NCBI RefSeq assembly: GCF_003286085.1 | Contig: NW_020825289.1 | Span: 13,082,001-13,146,000 of the forward strand | DNA length: 64,000 nt | Reading direction: 5' to 3' | From: Drosophila persimilis | Taxonomy: Eukaryota; Arthropoda; Insecta; Diptera; Drosophilidae | Translations under genes and position numbers: made by a program | The notes under the pieces: model-generated | The model's database searches: none | The model's input: only the letters and a program-made list of their open reading frames with translations | What the model was told of the DNA's origin: nothing | In this document: one piece after another, positions 12,538 to 26,100 of the stretch | How the letters are laid out: each line of letters opens with the position of its first letter | How positions within the stretch are numbered: the stretch's first letter is position 1

Positions 12538-15500
12538 ATTGGTGACTGCTTTTGGGGCTGGCCAAGAAGTGAGCAGGAGGCCACAGATCCGAGCGAGAAA
12601 TTGGTCGTTTGCTATGCCCTCACCAAATGTGGGGCATGCTCACAGTGCCATGAAGTAGAGCGCACAGTTTTGCAATTATCCATACATATATCCATAATTT
12701 ATACACCTACTACTCGTTTATTCATTAATTCTTGTGCGTTTGTGGGGAACAATTGGACTGACTACGGGCTGATCTTTTCTTAAAGAATAACTCTTTCGAG
12801 GTGAACATTTTCAGATGGATATCCCTGATCTTTGCATAAAGCTATCTTCTTTCTACTCGGTTTTTCCTATAGAGCATTCGAGTGTGTTCCATCTTTCGAC
12901 TCTGTTGCAAGGTTGGCAAGGGACAACGACAACAGTAGGTATAGGAAATTCCCAGGCCCAAGAGCGACAATAACAATAAACATTAACAATTGGCTAGAAC
13001 CGAGCAACAAGCCGCAGAGAGAAACTCAATTGGAAACTCAAATCTGGCTTATACCAACAGAGTAGCGGGACTCTCTCTCGGACTGCCTTACCGCCTATTT
13101 AATATACCCTGCGGTAAGCCTTTTGGCAATGCTGAAATTGTTGCTGCCCGCCTGATACTCTGCCACTCTCCACCGCTGCTGCTTTGGTTTTGGTTTACAT
13201 TAATCTTACTTTTATTGCCATTTCTGCTGGAACTGGGGTGGGGGCGGGGGCTGTTGCTACTGTTGCTATTAATTAATTTTCGGCCAACATAATTTGCCAT
13301 TAAATGAGTTGAATACTGATTTATAATTTTCTTTCATATTTCTCCCCCCGCTCTTTTTAATAATGTGCAAAAAATTAATAGTATGGAAAATGTAATGCGA
13401 GCTAACGATGTGGGGCGGCATAGGGAGGGGCCGGACCGAACAGAATGCTACGAGTAATAGCCAAGGAGTGTTTGAGGGGTGCACGCAGCGAGTAGAGCGC
13501 TAAACAAGGCCAAAAACATTACGCATACGCCATGTGTGTGCCCCAATAGGTAGAGTGGGTCCAGGGGAACGGGTTAGGAAATGGCCAGGAATTAATTGAT
13601 GGCAGGGGAACTGAAACAGGAGCAGGATTTGGATGGAGTGGAGGTGGGTCTGTGTGTTATGGCTGACACTCGAGCGCTCGTTCAAATTTGTATTCTTCAT
13701 TAATTATCGCGAGTAAATGACAAGGTAATGGCGCGAGGAGCAGCACGAAAAGATAGAGAGAGATATAGAGTTGAGAGTTTTTCATGGAAATATAATACTG
13801 TTATCGATTTGTGCAGTCGTCGAAGCGATCTGTATCTGTATCCAAACAGATTCTCTTTGTTTCTCAATATGCAGATCTTCAATGATATTTATTCACGGCT
13901 TACGCAGTTCCTGACCGCCAGCAGCACTCCACCCCGCCTCCATAGTAGTCAACAAGCCATCATCACGAACCCGATTCGAAGGCTTTCCACGAATCGCTTG
14001 CTGTTTTTCTTTCGTTGTTGCTGCTGCTGCTGCTGGGGAGACGGAACGGAACGGAACGAGACGATTTCCGTTTTGGGTGGTGTTCTTTTTTGTTCTGGCG
14101 AGTGTTCGTCCGTCGGTGGAGTGTTCGAGAGACTGTTGAGTGTTGCGACTCTCGCTTTGGCCACTAATTCGCATTAATCATACGACGCGTTGGACGCTCG
14201 CTTTTGTTTGTGCATTGGAATCATGAAAAAAACACACACAAAAAACCCAAAAAAAAAAAAAAAACAGAAACTGAACGGAGCGGCGTCGTCAACGTGGAAA
14301 GAAGCTTTTCCACATTTTATTTTTACACGCAAACAAATGTACTGACTGTCTGAGGGAAACAGAGATAGAAAGAGAGAGAGAGAGAGAGGGAGGGAGGGAG
14401 AGAGAGGGATGGGTGATGGTTTAGGGGAGCAGAGGAAGCAGCAGCGACGTCTTCTTGCTTACGCGCTTTGCCTTTTGTTGTTGCTTTATTTTTAATGTGT
14501 CAAGGTTCGCGGCATAATTTCTGTTGCTTTATTTCATTTGCGCTTAAAGCAAACAGAATATATGTACACAAATACATATATATTAAAGAAAGAGGCAGAA
14601 AGAGAGACAGAGAGAGATACAATGACAACAACTGAAAGATAGAGAAACGAGTCATAAGCTGTGAAATATTTGACTTTCTTTTTGACTAAACGAACAAAAT
14701 AGAACATGAATTTATCTGGGAAGAATAAGAAGATGATCTAAAAGCAACTGATTGATCGATATATGCAATCGATGGATGTAATGTATCGAAAACAATCGAT
14801 CAGCGTAGATGCACATCTCCCCAAACCGAATGATTGCCACAGAAACTCCTACTCCTACTCCGCCCCCCATCGTTGCCCGCTCGTTTTCGGTTAGACATAC
14901 CCTAGACATGAGACGAGACCCCCGAACAAAGTCATCAGACCTGCCCCCTAGCCCCATCGGAAGGCACTGAAAAAGAAGAGCTCGACGAAGGAGTCGGGGA
15001 CATCGATAAATGTAAATGTGCAGTGTGAATGGAGAGGGGGGAGTGAGGGGTGGCGGTGTGTGGGGTAAAGGGTACAGCTATGTTATAGTTATAGGTGAAA
15101 GAGATGGCAATAGATTGGGTAGGTGGAGGGAGGAGCAGGGCAGGGGGGGGGCAAAGCATTTTTATTACCGCAGTGGAGTCGTAAAAAACTAAATTACTTT
15201 TAAGTTTGTAAATTGTGCGAGCACTGCTTGAGCGAACATTCTCTCGGAGATGTTGCGTCTCTCTCTCTCTATCTTTTACTGTATCTATCTCTTTCATAGT
15301 TTGCCACTAGCTTACTCCCCCACCCAGTGCCACCCTCCCCCTTAAGCGCTTTGGTCAACTCAGGTTTGCATTCTTTGTGTCACGTTTCCATCGCTAGATG
15401 GCAGAACAGAGAGCAGCAAAAAAGACAACAAGAAAGAGATGGTGAGCGTATGAGAGAGAGAGAGAGAAAGAGAGCGCAAGATAGATTGTCGGCGGAGAAG

Positions 15501-18036
15501 ATGCAGAGGCGGAGGCAGGGCAGAGAAACAAATTTATGAAACGTCATTTATTCATAATGAGCTTTGGCGAATGGGAAAAACTGTTGGCTCGTGTATCGAA
15601 GGAAAGGGTATACGAGAGTCTGATGGACGATGGGAGAGAGCGAATGTGTGTGTGCGTGTGCATTGCATTTCGAGTGTTGTAAAGCGTCATAAACTTATCA
15701 CAGCCGAATGCGGCGGCGGTGAGTGTGTTCCTGCATGTGAATGCATAATGAGTGGCATTTTCGCTTTTGTTATTCATATGGCAGAGATCCCCTTCAATTG
15801 CTGCTGTTCGATTATATGTATTTCTGGGATATTCATTTCACACGGGGTTTGTTTTGTTTATATATTTATTTAAATCTGTGAGTGCAATCCTGAGCTCCTG
15901 AGTTCTTTCCACTCTACGGTAGTCCACGGCTTCTGTGGCAGGCATAACATTCCCCCCAGAGAGGACGTGTGAATGATTTTATTATTCAATGCATTTCGAA
16001 ACTTTCCTTGCACTTACATCAGAGTAGTTCTCCTCAGCTTTGGCTCTTTCTGGTGCTTCTTTTTTGTTGAGGATTCTCCTCCTCACTCTCACGCACACCT
16101 TGCGACCTCACTCACATGTTGATGTTGATGTTTGCTGTTGCTGTTGCTGTTGCTGTGGCAGGGCGCAGCGCCTATTCGCGGCTATTTTGTATACATTTTG
16201 CATTAATTAAAAGCAGAATAAACAGCAAAAGCGGCGCGCGCGCGCTCTCTGTCGTGGAAAAGAAAATAAAACTGAAAAGAAAACACATTCTGATTTAAAT
16301 GTGATTGTTTTTTGGTGTTGCTTTTCATCGCCTCCTTCTGCTGCCTCCGCCACTTATCTCGTTCCGCTCGGGGCTTATGACATGGAAGGGTAAGGCTTTG
16401 TGTTCTCCATTGTCACGCTTTAGTCATAGGCATTAAGTGCGATGTACTCCGGCTTACCTTATGTTCAATATACTCTGGATATATCTGAAGGCAGCAGCAG
16501 GCAACAAGCGAACGGCGCACAAGTAAAATAAAAACAAAAACACAACAGAACAGAACGCAACAACGAATGTGGCGACGTTGGCGTCGTCGTCGTCGTCGTC
16601 GTCGGCGTCGGCGCCTGCTTCGGCGGCAAGACACAGCTGCACACGTATACACATGCAAACGTATGCCTGTGCGTGCTCTTGTTCTCTTTTGCTCGCTGAG
16701 AGCTTTGCAGTCGACGCCAGAGCTCTGCTGCGCTGCGCTGCGCTGGCCCCCCTCTGCCACGCCACTGATTAGAAGTGTCTTTGGCTTTTATGTTATTGCC
16801 GCCTGCCCGCCCTGCCTCTCGCCTCCCGCGCTCGTCCACTCTGTTATGCTTATACCCTGTACTTGTGGGGGGAAAAGGGAGATGCTCTCATTGCAAGATT
16901 GTTTCAGGAGCAGTTTGATACACAGCCAGTATTGCGGAACAGTGGGTACCTCTTAGTCGGAATGGTGGACTTACGTCGATCTACAGCGTAGCTTTCGGCG
17001 CGGGCTCGCTCTGCACTTGCGATTTTCAACGAAATGTCGCTGTTGCTGTCGCTGTCGCCTTTGTTGTAGACTTTCAATAATTTGTGCACGTCTCTGGAAG
17101 TGAATTTCTTTTGATTACTTTTGCCAAGTCAGCGAAGAGCCGCACTGCTGCTGCTGCGGCGCGGTGCTGTTGTTTTTGTTGTCGAGCTTTTGTCCAGAGT
17201 GTTAATCGAATTGTGGCTCTCAAAGATACACACATACATACATGCCTATGAACGTATGTATGTATGTATGTATATGCAAACGAGCGAATCTGAATATTTT
17301 CTTTATTGTGTGTGTGTGCTGCAGCTAAGAAAATCAAATTGCAATCAAAAGAACAAAGAACTTGCAGCAAACGGTATCTGTTAACAGTAAAACAGTAAAA
17401 ACAAAAATTAAAAACCAAAAAGAAACATAATAAAAGGAAACAAACAAATCAAAAGCCAAATGCGCCCACGAAGCAAACGCAACAAAATGCAAAACAGTCG
17501 ACATTGCTATCCAACACTGTCGACGCCCTTGCCCAACACCAGCGCTGTACGACATTGCACTCCCTGTCGTCAGGCTGTGGCCTAAAATCTCTCCACGAAC
17601 CGATCGGATTGAATCTTTAATTTAAACGCGTCTCCAAACTCGAACTCCAATCTTGTCTGCTATATGTACATATATCGCGTATACGTACTGACTGTGAATG
17701 TCTAAATTATTCAATACTTAACTGAACTTTGCCCAAATCCAACAAGAAAATCTATAAACAAACTATCTATGAATATTTGGGTAAGAATTGTGCTACTAAA
17801 AGGATATCATTTTTATAAGTAATTAGATTTATTTTTAATTAAACCTTTCTGCTAAAAAGGAAGATCCCAAGACACCCTTTCATATCGTTCCAGTCTTCAA
17901 AAATATTCCGAAATTCTTAAAGCCTTTTTAATTATCATTAAATTGTAAATGATTACATTTTTAATTTATGTATTTATTATATATTTTTTGGACCGTTACT
18001 CATGCATTTTTTGTGCCTCTTTCGATCCGTTTTTAG

Positions 18037-19673
18037 CAACAAAAATTCCTTAAACGACCAGCGGAGGATGTTGACAATGGCGCCGAGAACTTTGAGCCGC
18101 CGCATAAGTTGCCCAACAACAACAACAACAATAGCAACAGCAACAACAACAACGGCTCGAATGCCAACAACAATGGGAACAACAACGGCAACAGCGGCAG
18201 CAACAACTCCGGCAACAGCGGCAACAGCAACAACAACGGCTCTGAGAATCTAACCAAATTCTCGGTGGAAATCGTCCAGCAGCTGGAGTTCACGACCTCT
18301 GCGGCCAATTCACAGCCGCAGCAGATCAGCACGAATGTCACAGTGAAGGCCCTGACCAACACCTCGGTGAAGAGCGAACCAGGAGTGGGCGTCGGCGGCG
18401 GTGGTGGTGGTGGAAACGGAGGAGGTGGAAACAGCGGCGGTGGTGGCAACAGCGGAGGCGATCAGCAGCAGCAGCAGCAGCACCAACAACAGCAACATCA
18501 TCCACAGCAGCATCAGCACCAGCAACAGCAGCACCAGCACCAGAACCAGAACCAGAACCAGCACCAACAAGGCGGCGGACTGGGTGGCCTCGGCAATAAT
18601 GGGCGTGGCGGGGGTCCTGGCGGAATGGCCCAGGGACCCGGCGGTGGCGGACTCGGTGGCCTCGGAGTCGGCGTCGGAATGGGCATGGGACCCAACATGA
18701 TGTCCGCCCAACAGAAGTCGGCCCTCGGCAATATGGCCAATTTGGTCGAGTGCAAACGGGAGCCCGACCACGACTTTCCCGATCTGGGCTCGTTGGACAA
18801 GGACGGGGGCAACGGGCAGTTTCCCGGGTTTCCCGATCTACTGGGCGATGACAACTCGGAGAACAACGACACCTTCAAGGATCTCATCAACAATTTGCAG
18901 GACTTCAATCCCAGCTTCCTCGACGGCTTCGATGAGAAGCCGCTGCTGGACATCAAGACGGAGGACGGCATCAAGGTGGAGCCCCCGAATGCCCAGGACC
19001 TCATCAACAGCCTGAATGTAAAGTCGGAGGGCGGTCTGGGACATGGCTTTGGGGGCTTTGGCGTCGGAATGGGCATGGATAATCAGGCCATGAAGATGCG
19101 TGGCGCCGGCGGTGGTGGTGGCTTCCCCAACGGCCCCAACGGTGGCGGGGTTGGTGCCGGTGGCGTGGGAGGAGGAGGAGGCGGAGGACAAGCCTCCGGT
19201 GGCGGGAATCTCATGTCGGAGCATCCGCTGGCCGCCCAGACCCTCAAGCAGATGGCCGAGCAGCACCAGCACAAGAGTGCGATGGGCGGCATGGGTGGCT
19301 TCCCCCGCCCCCCGCATGGCATGCAACCGCAGCAACAGCAGCAGCAGCAGCAACAACAGCAGCAGCAGCAGGCCCAGCAGCAGCAACATGGCCAGATGAT
19401 GGGTGGCCCTGGTCAGGGCCAGCCCGGACGCTACAACGACTATGGGGGCGGCTTTCCGAACGACTTTGGCCTGGGTCCCAATGGCCCGCAGCAGCAACAG
19501 CAGCCCCAGCAGCAGCATCTGCCGCCGCAGTTCCACCAGAAGGGTCCTGGCCCAGGTGCCGGTCCCGGGCCTGGCATGAATGTCCAGCAGAATTTCCTGG
19601 ACATCAAGCAGGAGCTCTTCTATTCCTCTCAAAACGATTTCGATCTCAAGCGCCTGCAGCAGCAGCAGGCCAT

Positions 19674-19712
<39 letters not shown>

Positions 19713-20175
19713 ACATCACCAGCAGCAGCATCCGAACCCGAATGGTCCCAAAATGGGTGGCGTGCCCAGCTTCAACAAGCAGCAGCAGCAGCAACAGGTG
19801 CCCCAGCAGCAGCAGCAGCAATTGCAACAGCAACAGCAGTACTCGCCCTTCAGCAACCAAAACGCAAATGCGGCAGCCGCCGCTGCCAACTTCCTCAACT
19901 GTCCGCCCCGTGGCGGTCCCAACGGCAGCCAGCAGCAGCAGCAGCAGCCCGGTAATCTGCCCCAGCAGCAACAGCAGCAGCAGCCGGGCGGCGGGCCACA
20001 GGGTGGTCCCCAGCAGCAGCAGCGTGGAGGCAATGGGCAGCAGAACAATCCAAATGCCGGGCCCGGTGGCAATGCGGCGCAGCAGCAGCAGCAAGCGACT
20101 ACAACAACGCTGCAGATGAAGCAGACGCAACAGCTGCACATCAGCCAGCAGGGGGGAGGCGCGCACGGCATTCAG
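18037..20175 (+). CDS. mam: mam coding exon with Asn runs, acidic clusters and polyQ
   Basis: 713 codons, phase 0 at both ends; acceptor TTTTTAG before 18037 and donor CAG|GTGAGT at 20176. In order: Asn/Ser/Gly-rich start; a Gly-rich stretch near 18390-18460; His/Gln runs (18465-18570); an acidic and hydrophobic block about 18750-19030 ([43 protein letters not shown]) that fits the known acidic activation region; then long polyQ tracts (19328-19390, 19650-19720, 19780-19840, 19930-20100). Charged islands such as [19 protein letters not shown] (about 19600-19655) survive between the Q runs, suggesting they matter for function. Confidence 0.93.
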
Positions 20176-23100
20176 GTGAGTCAAGATGCCCGACATCCGG
20201 TGTTCCCAGTACTACTCGTTGGCTAAGGGGTATCCCAGGGTATCTTCAGGCCCTGCCACAGGGCCCAGAACTAGCCCGTGCCATACCATGCCATCCCATA
20301 CCGTAATATAACGCCACTTAATACCATTGACACGTATGTAAATTTCCATGAATATTTGAATTATCAGCGTAACGAAGTCAACGGCTTTTCCGCAAAGTCC
20401 CGAAGCGAAGCACCGAAACACACACACACCACAGACACCGCACACAGGGAGAGAGAGAGAAAGAGAGAATTGCTTGTCCGGGGGGTTGGTGGCTCTCCGA
20501 GCTTTGAGTGAACAGTGAATAACACTCACTCAACTCACCCTCCCCTCTCTTTGTGGGGAGTTTTCCACTCAGTTGTCACTGTGGCTGGATCATAAATCAT
20601 GTTGGGCAAACAAGCCTCGCAAACGAACCTTTGACTTTCTCCCTCCCTTCCACTCACTCGCTCACTCGTTCTCTTTTGCGCTCTCTTTTGGCCGTGCTCT
20701 CACGCTGCCATTGGACATTTAACCCTCCTTAGCCCCTTGCTCCAAGCACAACTTTATCTCTGTCCATTAATTTTACCACACATCTGTTCAGAAAATTGCC
20801 CGGCATTGCTCGGCGTTCGGCTTCAGTTCGTCCTCGGCAACGAGTGGCGTGTGGTGTCGGCGTTCTCGTCATTGTCAACGCTCTCTCGCTCGTTCCCCCC
20901 TCAGTGTCCCGTTATGTGCACCATTTTCATTACGTGAGCCACGAGCAGAGCCGTAAAAGATGAAGCGAGAAAGAACGAAAATTGGGAAGAATGAAAATGA
21001 ATCGCTGGTTGTGTGGCTGTGGCTGCTTTTTCCGTACGGCAGAAAGAATGGATAGCAGCTGCAAGTCCTGTCTAGTACTCTCGCATTCTCTGCTTGTGCA
21101 AAGATCCTCTTTTTGGAAAACTGCATGGGAAAGAAGGAGTCAGGACTTTGGAGGGAAGTAGTCAAAAGATATATTGCTATAAGAATCCTACTTTTTAAGG
21201 GATTTCAATACTTCAAATGACTCTTGGAAGAGCTACAAATATTGCAAATTTCTAACAGAACTATTGCGTTTCAATTCAACGATCGATAATAAAAGAATTA
21301 TCAATATTATAAATTACAAATCAAACTAAATTGCCACCCAAAGAAGCAACAAAAAAACCAAATAAAAATGCCAAATTTTTTGGGACTTTTGTGAAATTTA
21401 CGATTTTTGAACCCATTATTGCATTTACGCTCGTTTGGCTGTGTTGCCAAGTACTTTCATGTGTATATTCGGACTTTTATAATTGTTCATTCATTCATTC
21501 ACTCATTCAGTGTCTCTCCTCCGGGGGCTGGCATCGCTGTCATGTCGAGGAGTCGCAGCCTAAGGGAGTGCTCTCACAAAAGCAATACTCCCTAGCCACA
21601 TGAGCTCACACACACACACACACACACACACAGCACACTGAGTCAGGCACAACCTAACCCATATTCATTATCCGCTTCAAATTGTTTTCCTGCTATTTCA
21701 ACAGCAACAACAACTACATTTCATTTACAAAATGAAAGTGCAAAACTTTTTAAGTTAAGTTCCATGTCGCTGAGTAGTTTTCATCAGAGAAACCAGCCAA
21801 AAAGTACGAAAATAGAGAAGAAGGGAGAGAGACAGAGAGAGAGAGAGAGAGACCGTTGCTTGGCTTTGGCGAAAACGGACACGGCTCTGGAAACAGGGTT
21901 CGGTTTTTCGGTTTTTTTCGGCCACGGCAACGGTCCAAGCCAAGCCCATTCCGAGCACAATTCAGCTCAAGTTTTGCCATGAATTTCGTTCATGCATTAA
22001 CCCTCAGCAGTGCCACCCCCGCCGCCTCTCCCCCTCCCACCTCTGTGCATATAAAACTAGTTGAAGCAAGTTGAGAGTGGCCAAAAGAAGAGGCACTAGA
22101 TGGTGGGAGGAAGAGAGGTACAGACAGGAGAAACTTGTTGACGATTGAGATTGAAATTCTCTCGGAGGTGGGTGGGTTTATTATAATTTTTTTTCTGTTT
22201 TACTGTTACTGCCCATCGGATATGGCTTGGGGGAGCCCGAGGACATTTGCATCTAGTTTCAGTTGAACCTTTCAGGAGTTGGCTGCCATAATCAAAGAGA
22301 ATTGAATCCTTAGCCACATCTTTAGCTGCTTATCAGGTCCCAGACACAACGCAACACAACGCAACACAACACGTATACACACTCAGGTCTAACGATATAT
22401 TTGCATAGGACTCATTAAAAATGCCCCCAAAAGTGGCGTAGCGAAAGGGGTTGCAAAAAGCCAAAAACATCATCGGATTCAACGAGTTTCTCCCATCGCC
22501 CAAAATAATAATACAAATAATAAAGGAGGAGGAGCAGGCAACGTGTAAAATGTACCCTAAAATATGGCAAGAATAAGGGGAAGCGAAGGAAGAAAAGGAT
22601 TTTCAAGAAAAGCGGAGCACAGCTCAGAGATATTAAAAATGGTAAAGGAATTTCGACCAGAAAGGGGGAGAATGCTCTCCGAGAATGCCTTGTTCTGGCA
22701 GCAGTTGCATAATGAAACGCAGTCGAAGCGAACCCCGAACAGAACAGAGCGAAAGTTCAATGAATTCAAAAATGTTGGCCATTCTGCATGTCCTGCATTA
22801 ACTCGTTAAAATGCCACCAGCAACAAACTGCAATCGACAACAGCAACAACAGCGAGAACTGTAGTTCTAGCAACCAACAACAAATTTGTTTAAAATATTG
22901 TGCTATAAAAATGGGTAGAGGAGGGTAGTGGATGAGGGATGTGGGATGAGGGAGAAGATCCCCGGCCAAAAGCGTCATCAAAATGCCAGGGCGCACAAAA
23001 GTATGCAACGGAAATGTGCAAAACGTGAAAATGTGCGGAAATTATACTTGCCAGGATGGTTTTCTGGGTGGCAGGGTATCAGCAGAGTGGGGGGGATAGC

Positions 23101-26100
23101 AGAGAGCGAGAGCGAGAGAGGCAGTGAAAGAGATAGGGTCATAGTCATATCAGATTTTATGACCTGGCCTGGCCTGGCCTGGGCGACTTAATGAAGTAGC
23201 ACGAAAGCGAGTAACACATGCGACCCCACAGGCATCTCCAGGCCCCAGTCGCAGGGCCAACTCCATGCCCAATTCGAAATCATGTTGTATCCAAACAAAA
23301 AAAAAAAAAACAATAAATAATTTATAACCTCCAAAACGCAAACAAAGAGAAAGCCAGAGGAGAGAGTGGGGGAGTGGGGGAGATCTAGGCGTAACAGGAC
23401 AATGCGCAGGCGTCAAGGCAATAAAAGCAAATCCTGGAAAGTCACTTTTGGTGAGGGGGGGATAGAGGGGCGCCAGCAAAGATGCTCGCGAACTCTTCGC
23501 ATAACTCGCTTCTCCTCGTTGATTATTGCTTGCCCCGATGCGAGGGATTAACCTCTATAAATTTTGCCCCCCCCCTGCAGCCCAAAGAAGAGAGTGAGGG
23601 AGAGAGGGAACCTATTTACGAGCCTCAACTTTTATGGCCAACTAATAGTAGAATGAACACTGAGAGAAAAGGTACCCATCAAATGGTGCAATGCTCATGC
23701 ATGGAGTTGTAATTGCCCAGTACTTTCCCCCTTATATCCCCTTCATGCATTCATAATTCAACGAAATTGTTGCTGTTGTAGCCATGTATCCCCCCTCTTT
23801 GGATACACACAGCCCCATCAAACGCTTGCCGCTCTCTGCCTCTCTGCCTCTCTTCGTTTCTGATTCAGTTTCTGGTTTCGTTTTACGTTTTAGGCCCTGC
23901 CATTACCTAACGCATTTGATGCTCTCAAAGGTCACATTATTTACCTTTTATATTCCCATTCGTGTCAGTTACCAGCGGGGAGGGGAGGCGGAGAGGCAGG
24001 GCGGCAGGGAGGGGAGATATGTTAAAGCCGCTGATGCTTTTTGGCGCATCGAAATGTTTCCCTCTCTTTCTTCTCTCTGGCTCTCTCGCCTGCTCGCTAG
24101 CTCGTTGCTTTTTTTGGCCTCTGGTGGTGAAGGATATTTCGTAATATTTTCCCTTTTAGATTCTTTCGTTGTTTTTTCGACATTTTCAGGTGTTTTGGAA
24201 AATGGGAAATGCAAAAGGCGAGGATTGGGCTGAAGTATGGACCAAAGTTGATGAACTTTGACCGCTTTTTTGGGGTTACGTCTTTCTCTTTCTCTATCAA
24301 GTTTTTCCTTTCTTGTTGGTTTTTCGCTGTCCAATAAAGAAAACTTTTGATCGTTCATTCCTTTACTCTCCGGCAACGATCCTCGCTCTTTCTCTCGCGT
24401 AAAGCTTTTCACACGAGCTTTCCATGTACGTATGTACACACATACGGGTGTGTGTGTGTGTTTTTGGGGATTATCTGGCAGCTTATGGCAGCAATGTCCT
24501 TCAGTTTATTCACACTTTGCCAGCATTTAACTCTTGTATTTCTGTTTCCTGAGCTTTTCTCACTCCTTTCCTGTTTCCTGTTTCCATGTCCATTTCCATT
24601 TCCACTCCCTTTGCCTCCTGGCTCCACTTTTCCGTAGTGATTGCTGCTCGCTTTTTGTGTCCATTCACCATTTTCCCAGAACTGCTTCGTTCATTTTCTG
24701 TATTTTCTGCAAAACATTTAATATTTGCGCGTGTTCTTGCCCCACCCTCCCCACTATCCACTACCCCATCTACAGATGTGTGCGTGTGTGTGAGTTTCCC
24801 CATCTTCAAGCTGATTATTATGCCGGTGTAATCTGCTACATATAACACGAGGAGGAGTCGCGGCAGGACTGCGTGAGCGTGGGCATGGGCATGGGCGTGT
24901 GGCAAGTACTTTTAATACTTTCACCTTCTCGGAGGCAACGCCTGGGGGTATCACAGGAAGAAGGGTGCGTATTTTGTGGGGTAGACACACACACACACAG
25001 ATAGACATTTAAATATTTCAGCTTTTAATCTATTTTAATGGAAATTATTCGCGAACAACTAAGTTTAGCTTCTCCTTTTGCTGTTTGTACTATGTACTAT
25101 GTTTTTTGCATTTTATCTTCTATAATTTGCTCTCTCTCCCTCTCTTTTAGTTTAATTTTTCTAATCTCGACTTGGCCAAAGAGCGAAAAGAAAGAAAACA
25201 AATCCTTGCGGACGCGAAAAAGTATGCTACACTTTTCGTAGCACTCTTTTGCTTCTGCTCTATCTCCATGAGACGGTGGAGGGTAAGAGGGGTGTGTGTG
25301 CTCTGTAAACATCTCACGTCCCATATTTATAGGCTGCCATGGCATAAAAAGCGATTCCAACCAGGAGGCTCAGGGCTTGCCAAAAAGATTTACAAAATGT
25401 TTTACCACGAGCCTCCAGTAAACATTCCTCTCCTCCTTTTGGAGTATCTGGAGATAGTCTGGACCTGCCCCGTTTTTAGGGGCGGTTGAGGATTAGCCAA
25501 TTCCCTTTGCATTTGCTTAGGAGAAAAGCTCGAAGTTTTTTGGTATCACCGACTGCAGTCCGACAGAGACTCGTATCACAAGCGAGTAAAAACCCAAGTA
25601 CTATTTGCACAATTTGTTGAAATTTCATGCCCCTCCCACTCGCCCATGTATAAGTCTCCAACTGAAAAATCTCCCCGTCAGAGTCCTGGCCGGCATCGGT
25701 CAAGTGTAAATTGTTGCCAACGAGGAAGGAAGGGCCTGCGATGGAGATGGGCTAACGGCACTAACAGCATTTCAAATTCCATTAAATTGTGTTGCTCTGG
25801 TCACACACAAAATAATTTCAAGTGGCATTTTCCTGGGTTTCCCTCGTTCCGCGTTGACAACAAAACTCATTTCATTAACTGCCCCCAAACAGGACGCACA
25901 ATCTGTTGCCCCTATACGCACGCACACACACACACATTCACAGAGTGACACTTATGTACATACACATGTACGCGAGTGTGTGTAGTCATAAATATGTCTG
26001 CTATTCCAAACAAGTCCCTCACTCTCGCTCCCTCATAACGACACCTTGGGCATCCCCATCCTCGTGCCCCGTGCCACAAACGTTTTGCCCGGCCACTTTA

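Larger units (their letters stand above)
8402..18036 (+). other. mam: mastermind long 5' intron, right part (non-coding)
   Basis: Apart from the acylphosphatase 3' UTR, no gene is supported. Three stretches look like untranslated leader rather than plain intron: 10850-11470 (CAG/CAA-rich, then A-rich with AACAACAAC runs), 14190-14300, and 17290-17570 (A-rich, CAAAAG-like). They could be alternative 5' exons of mam or lineage-specific sequence. 11450-12400 and 17690-18030 are AT-rich. The intron ends with TTTTTAG at 18031-18036. Confidence 0.65.

Noticed and set aside
18838-20196. Long open frame on the minus strand (about 450 codons, Leu-rich)
   Set aside because: It is the mirror of CAG/CAA glutamine runs in mam, which read as Leu runs on the other strand. 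The + strand has matching splice sites and known Mam sequence.
22349-22372. CAACACAACG repeats that look like a short regular array
   Set aside because: A simple-sequence repeat without distinct spacers; not a CRISPR array, and the genome is animal.
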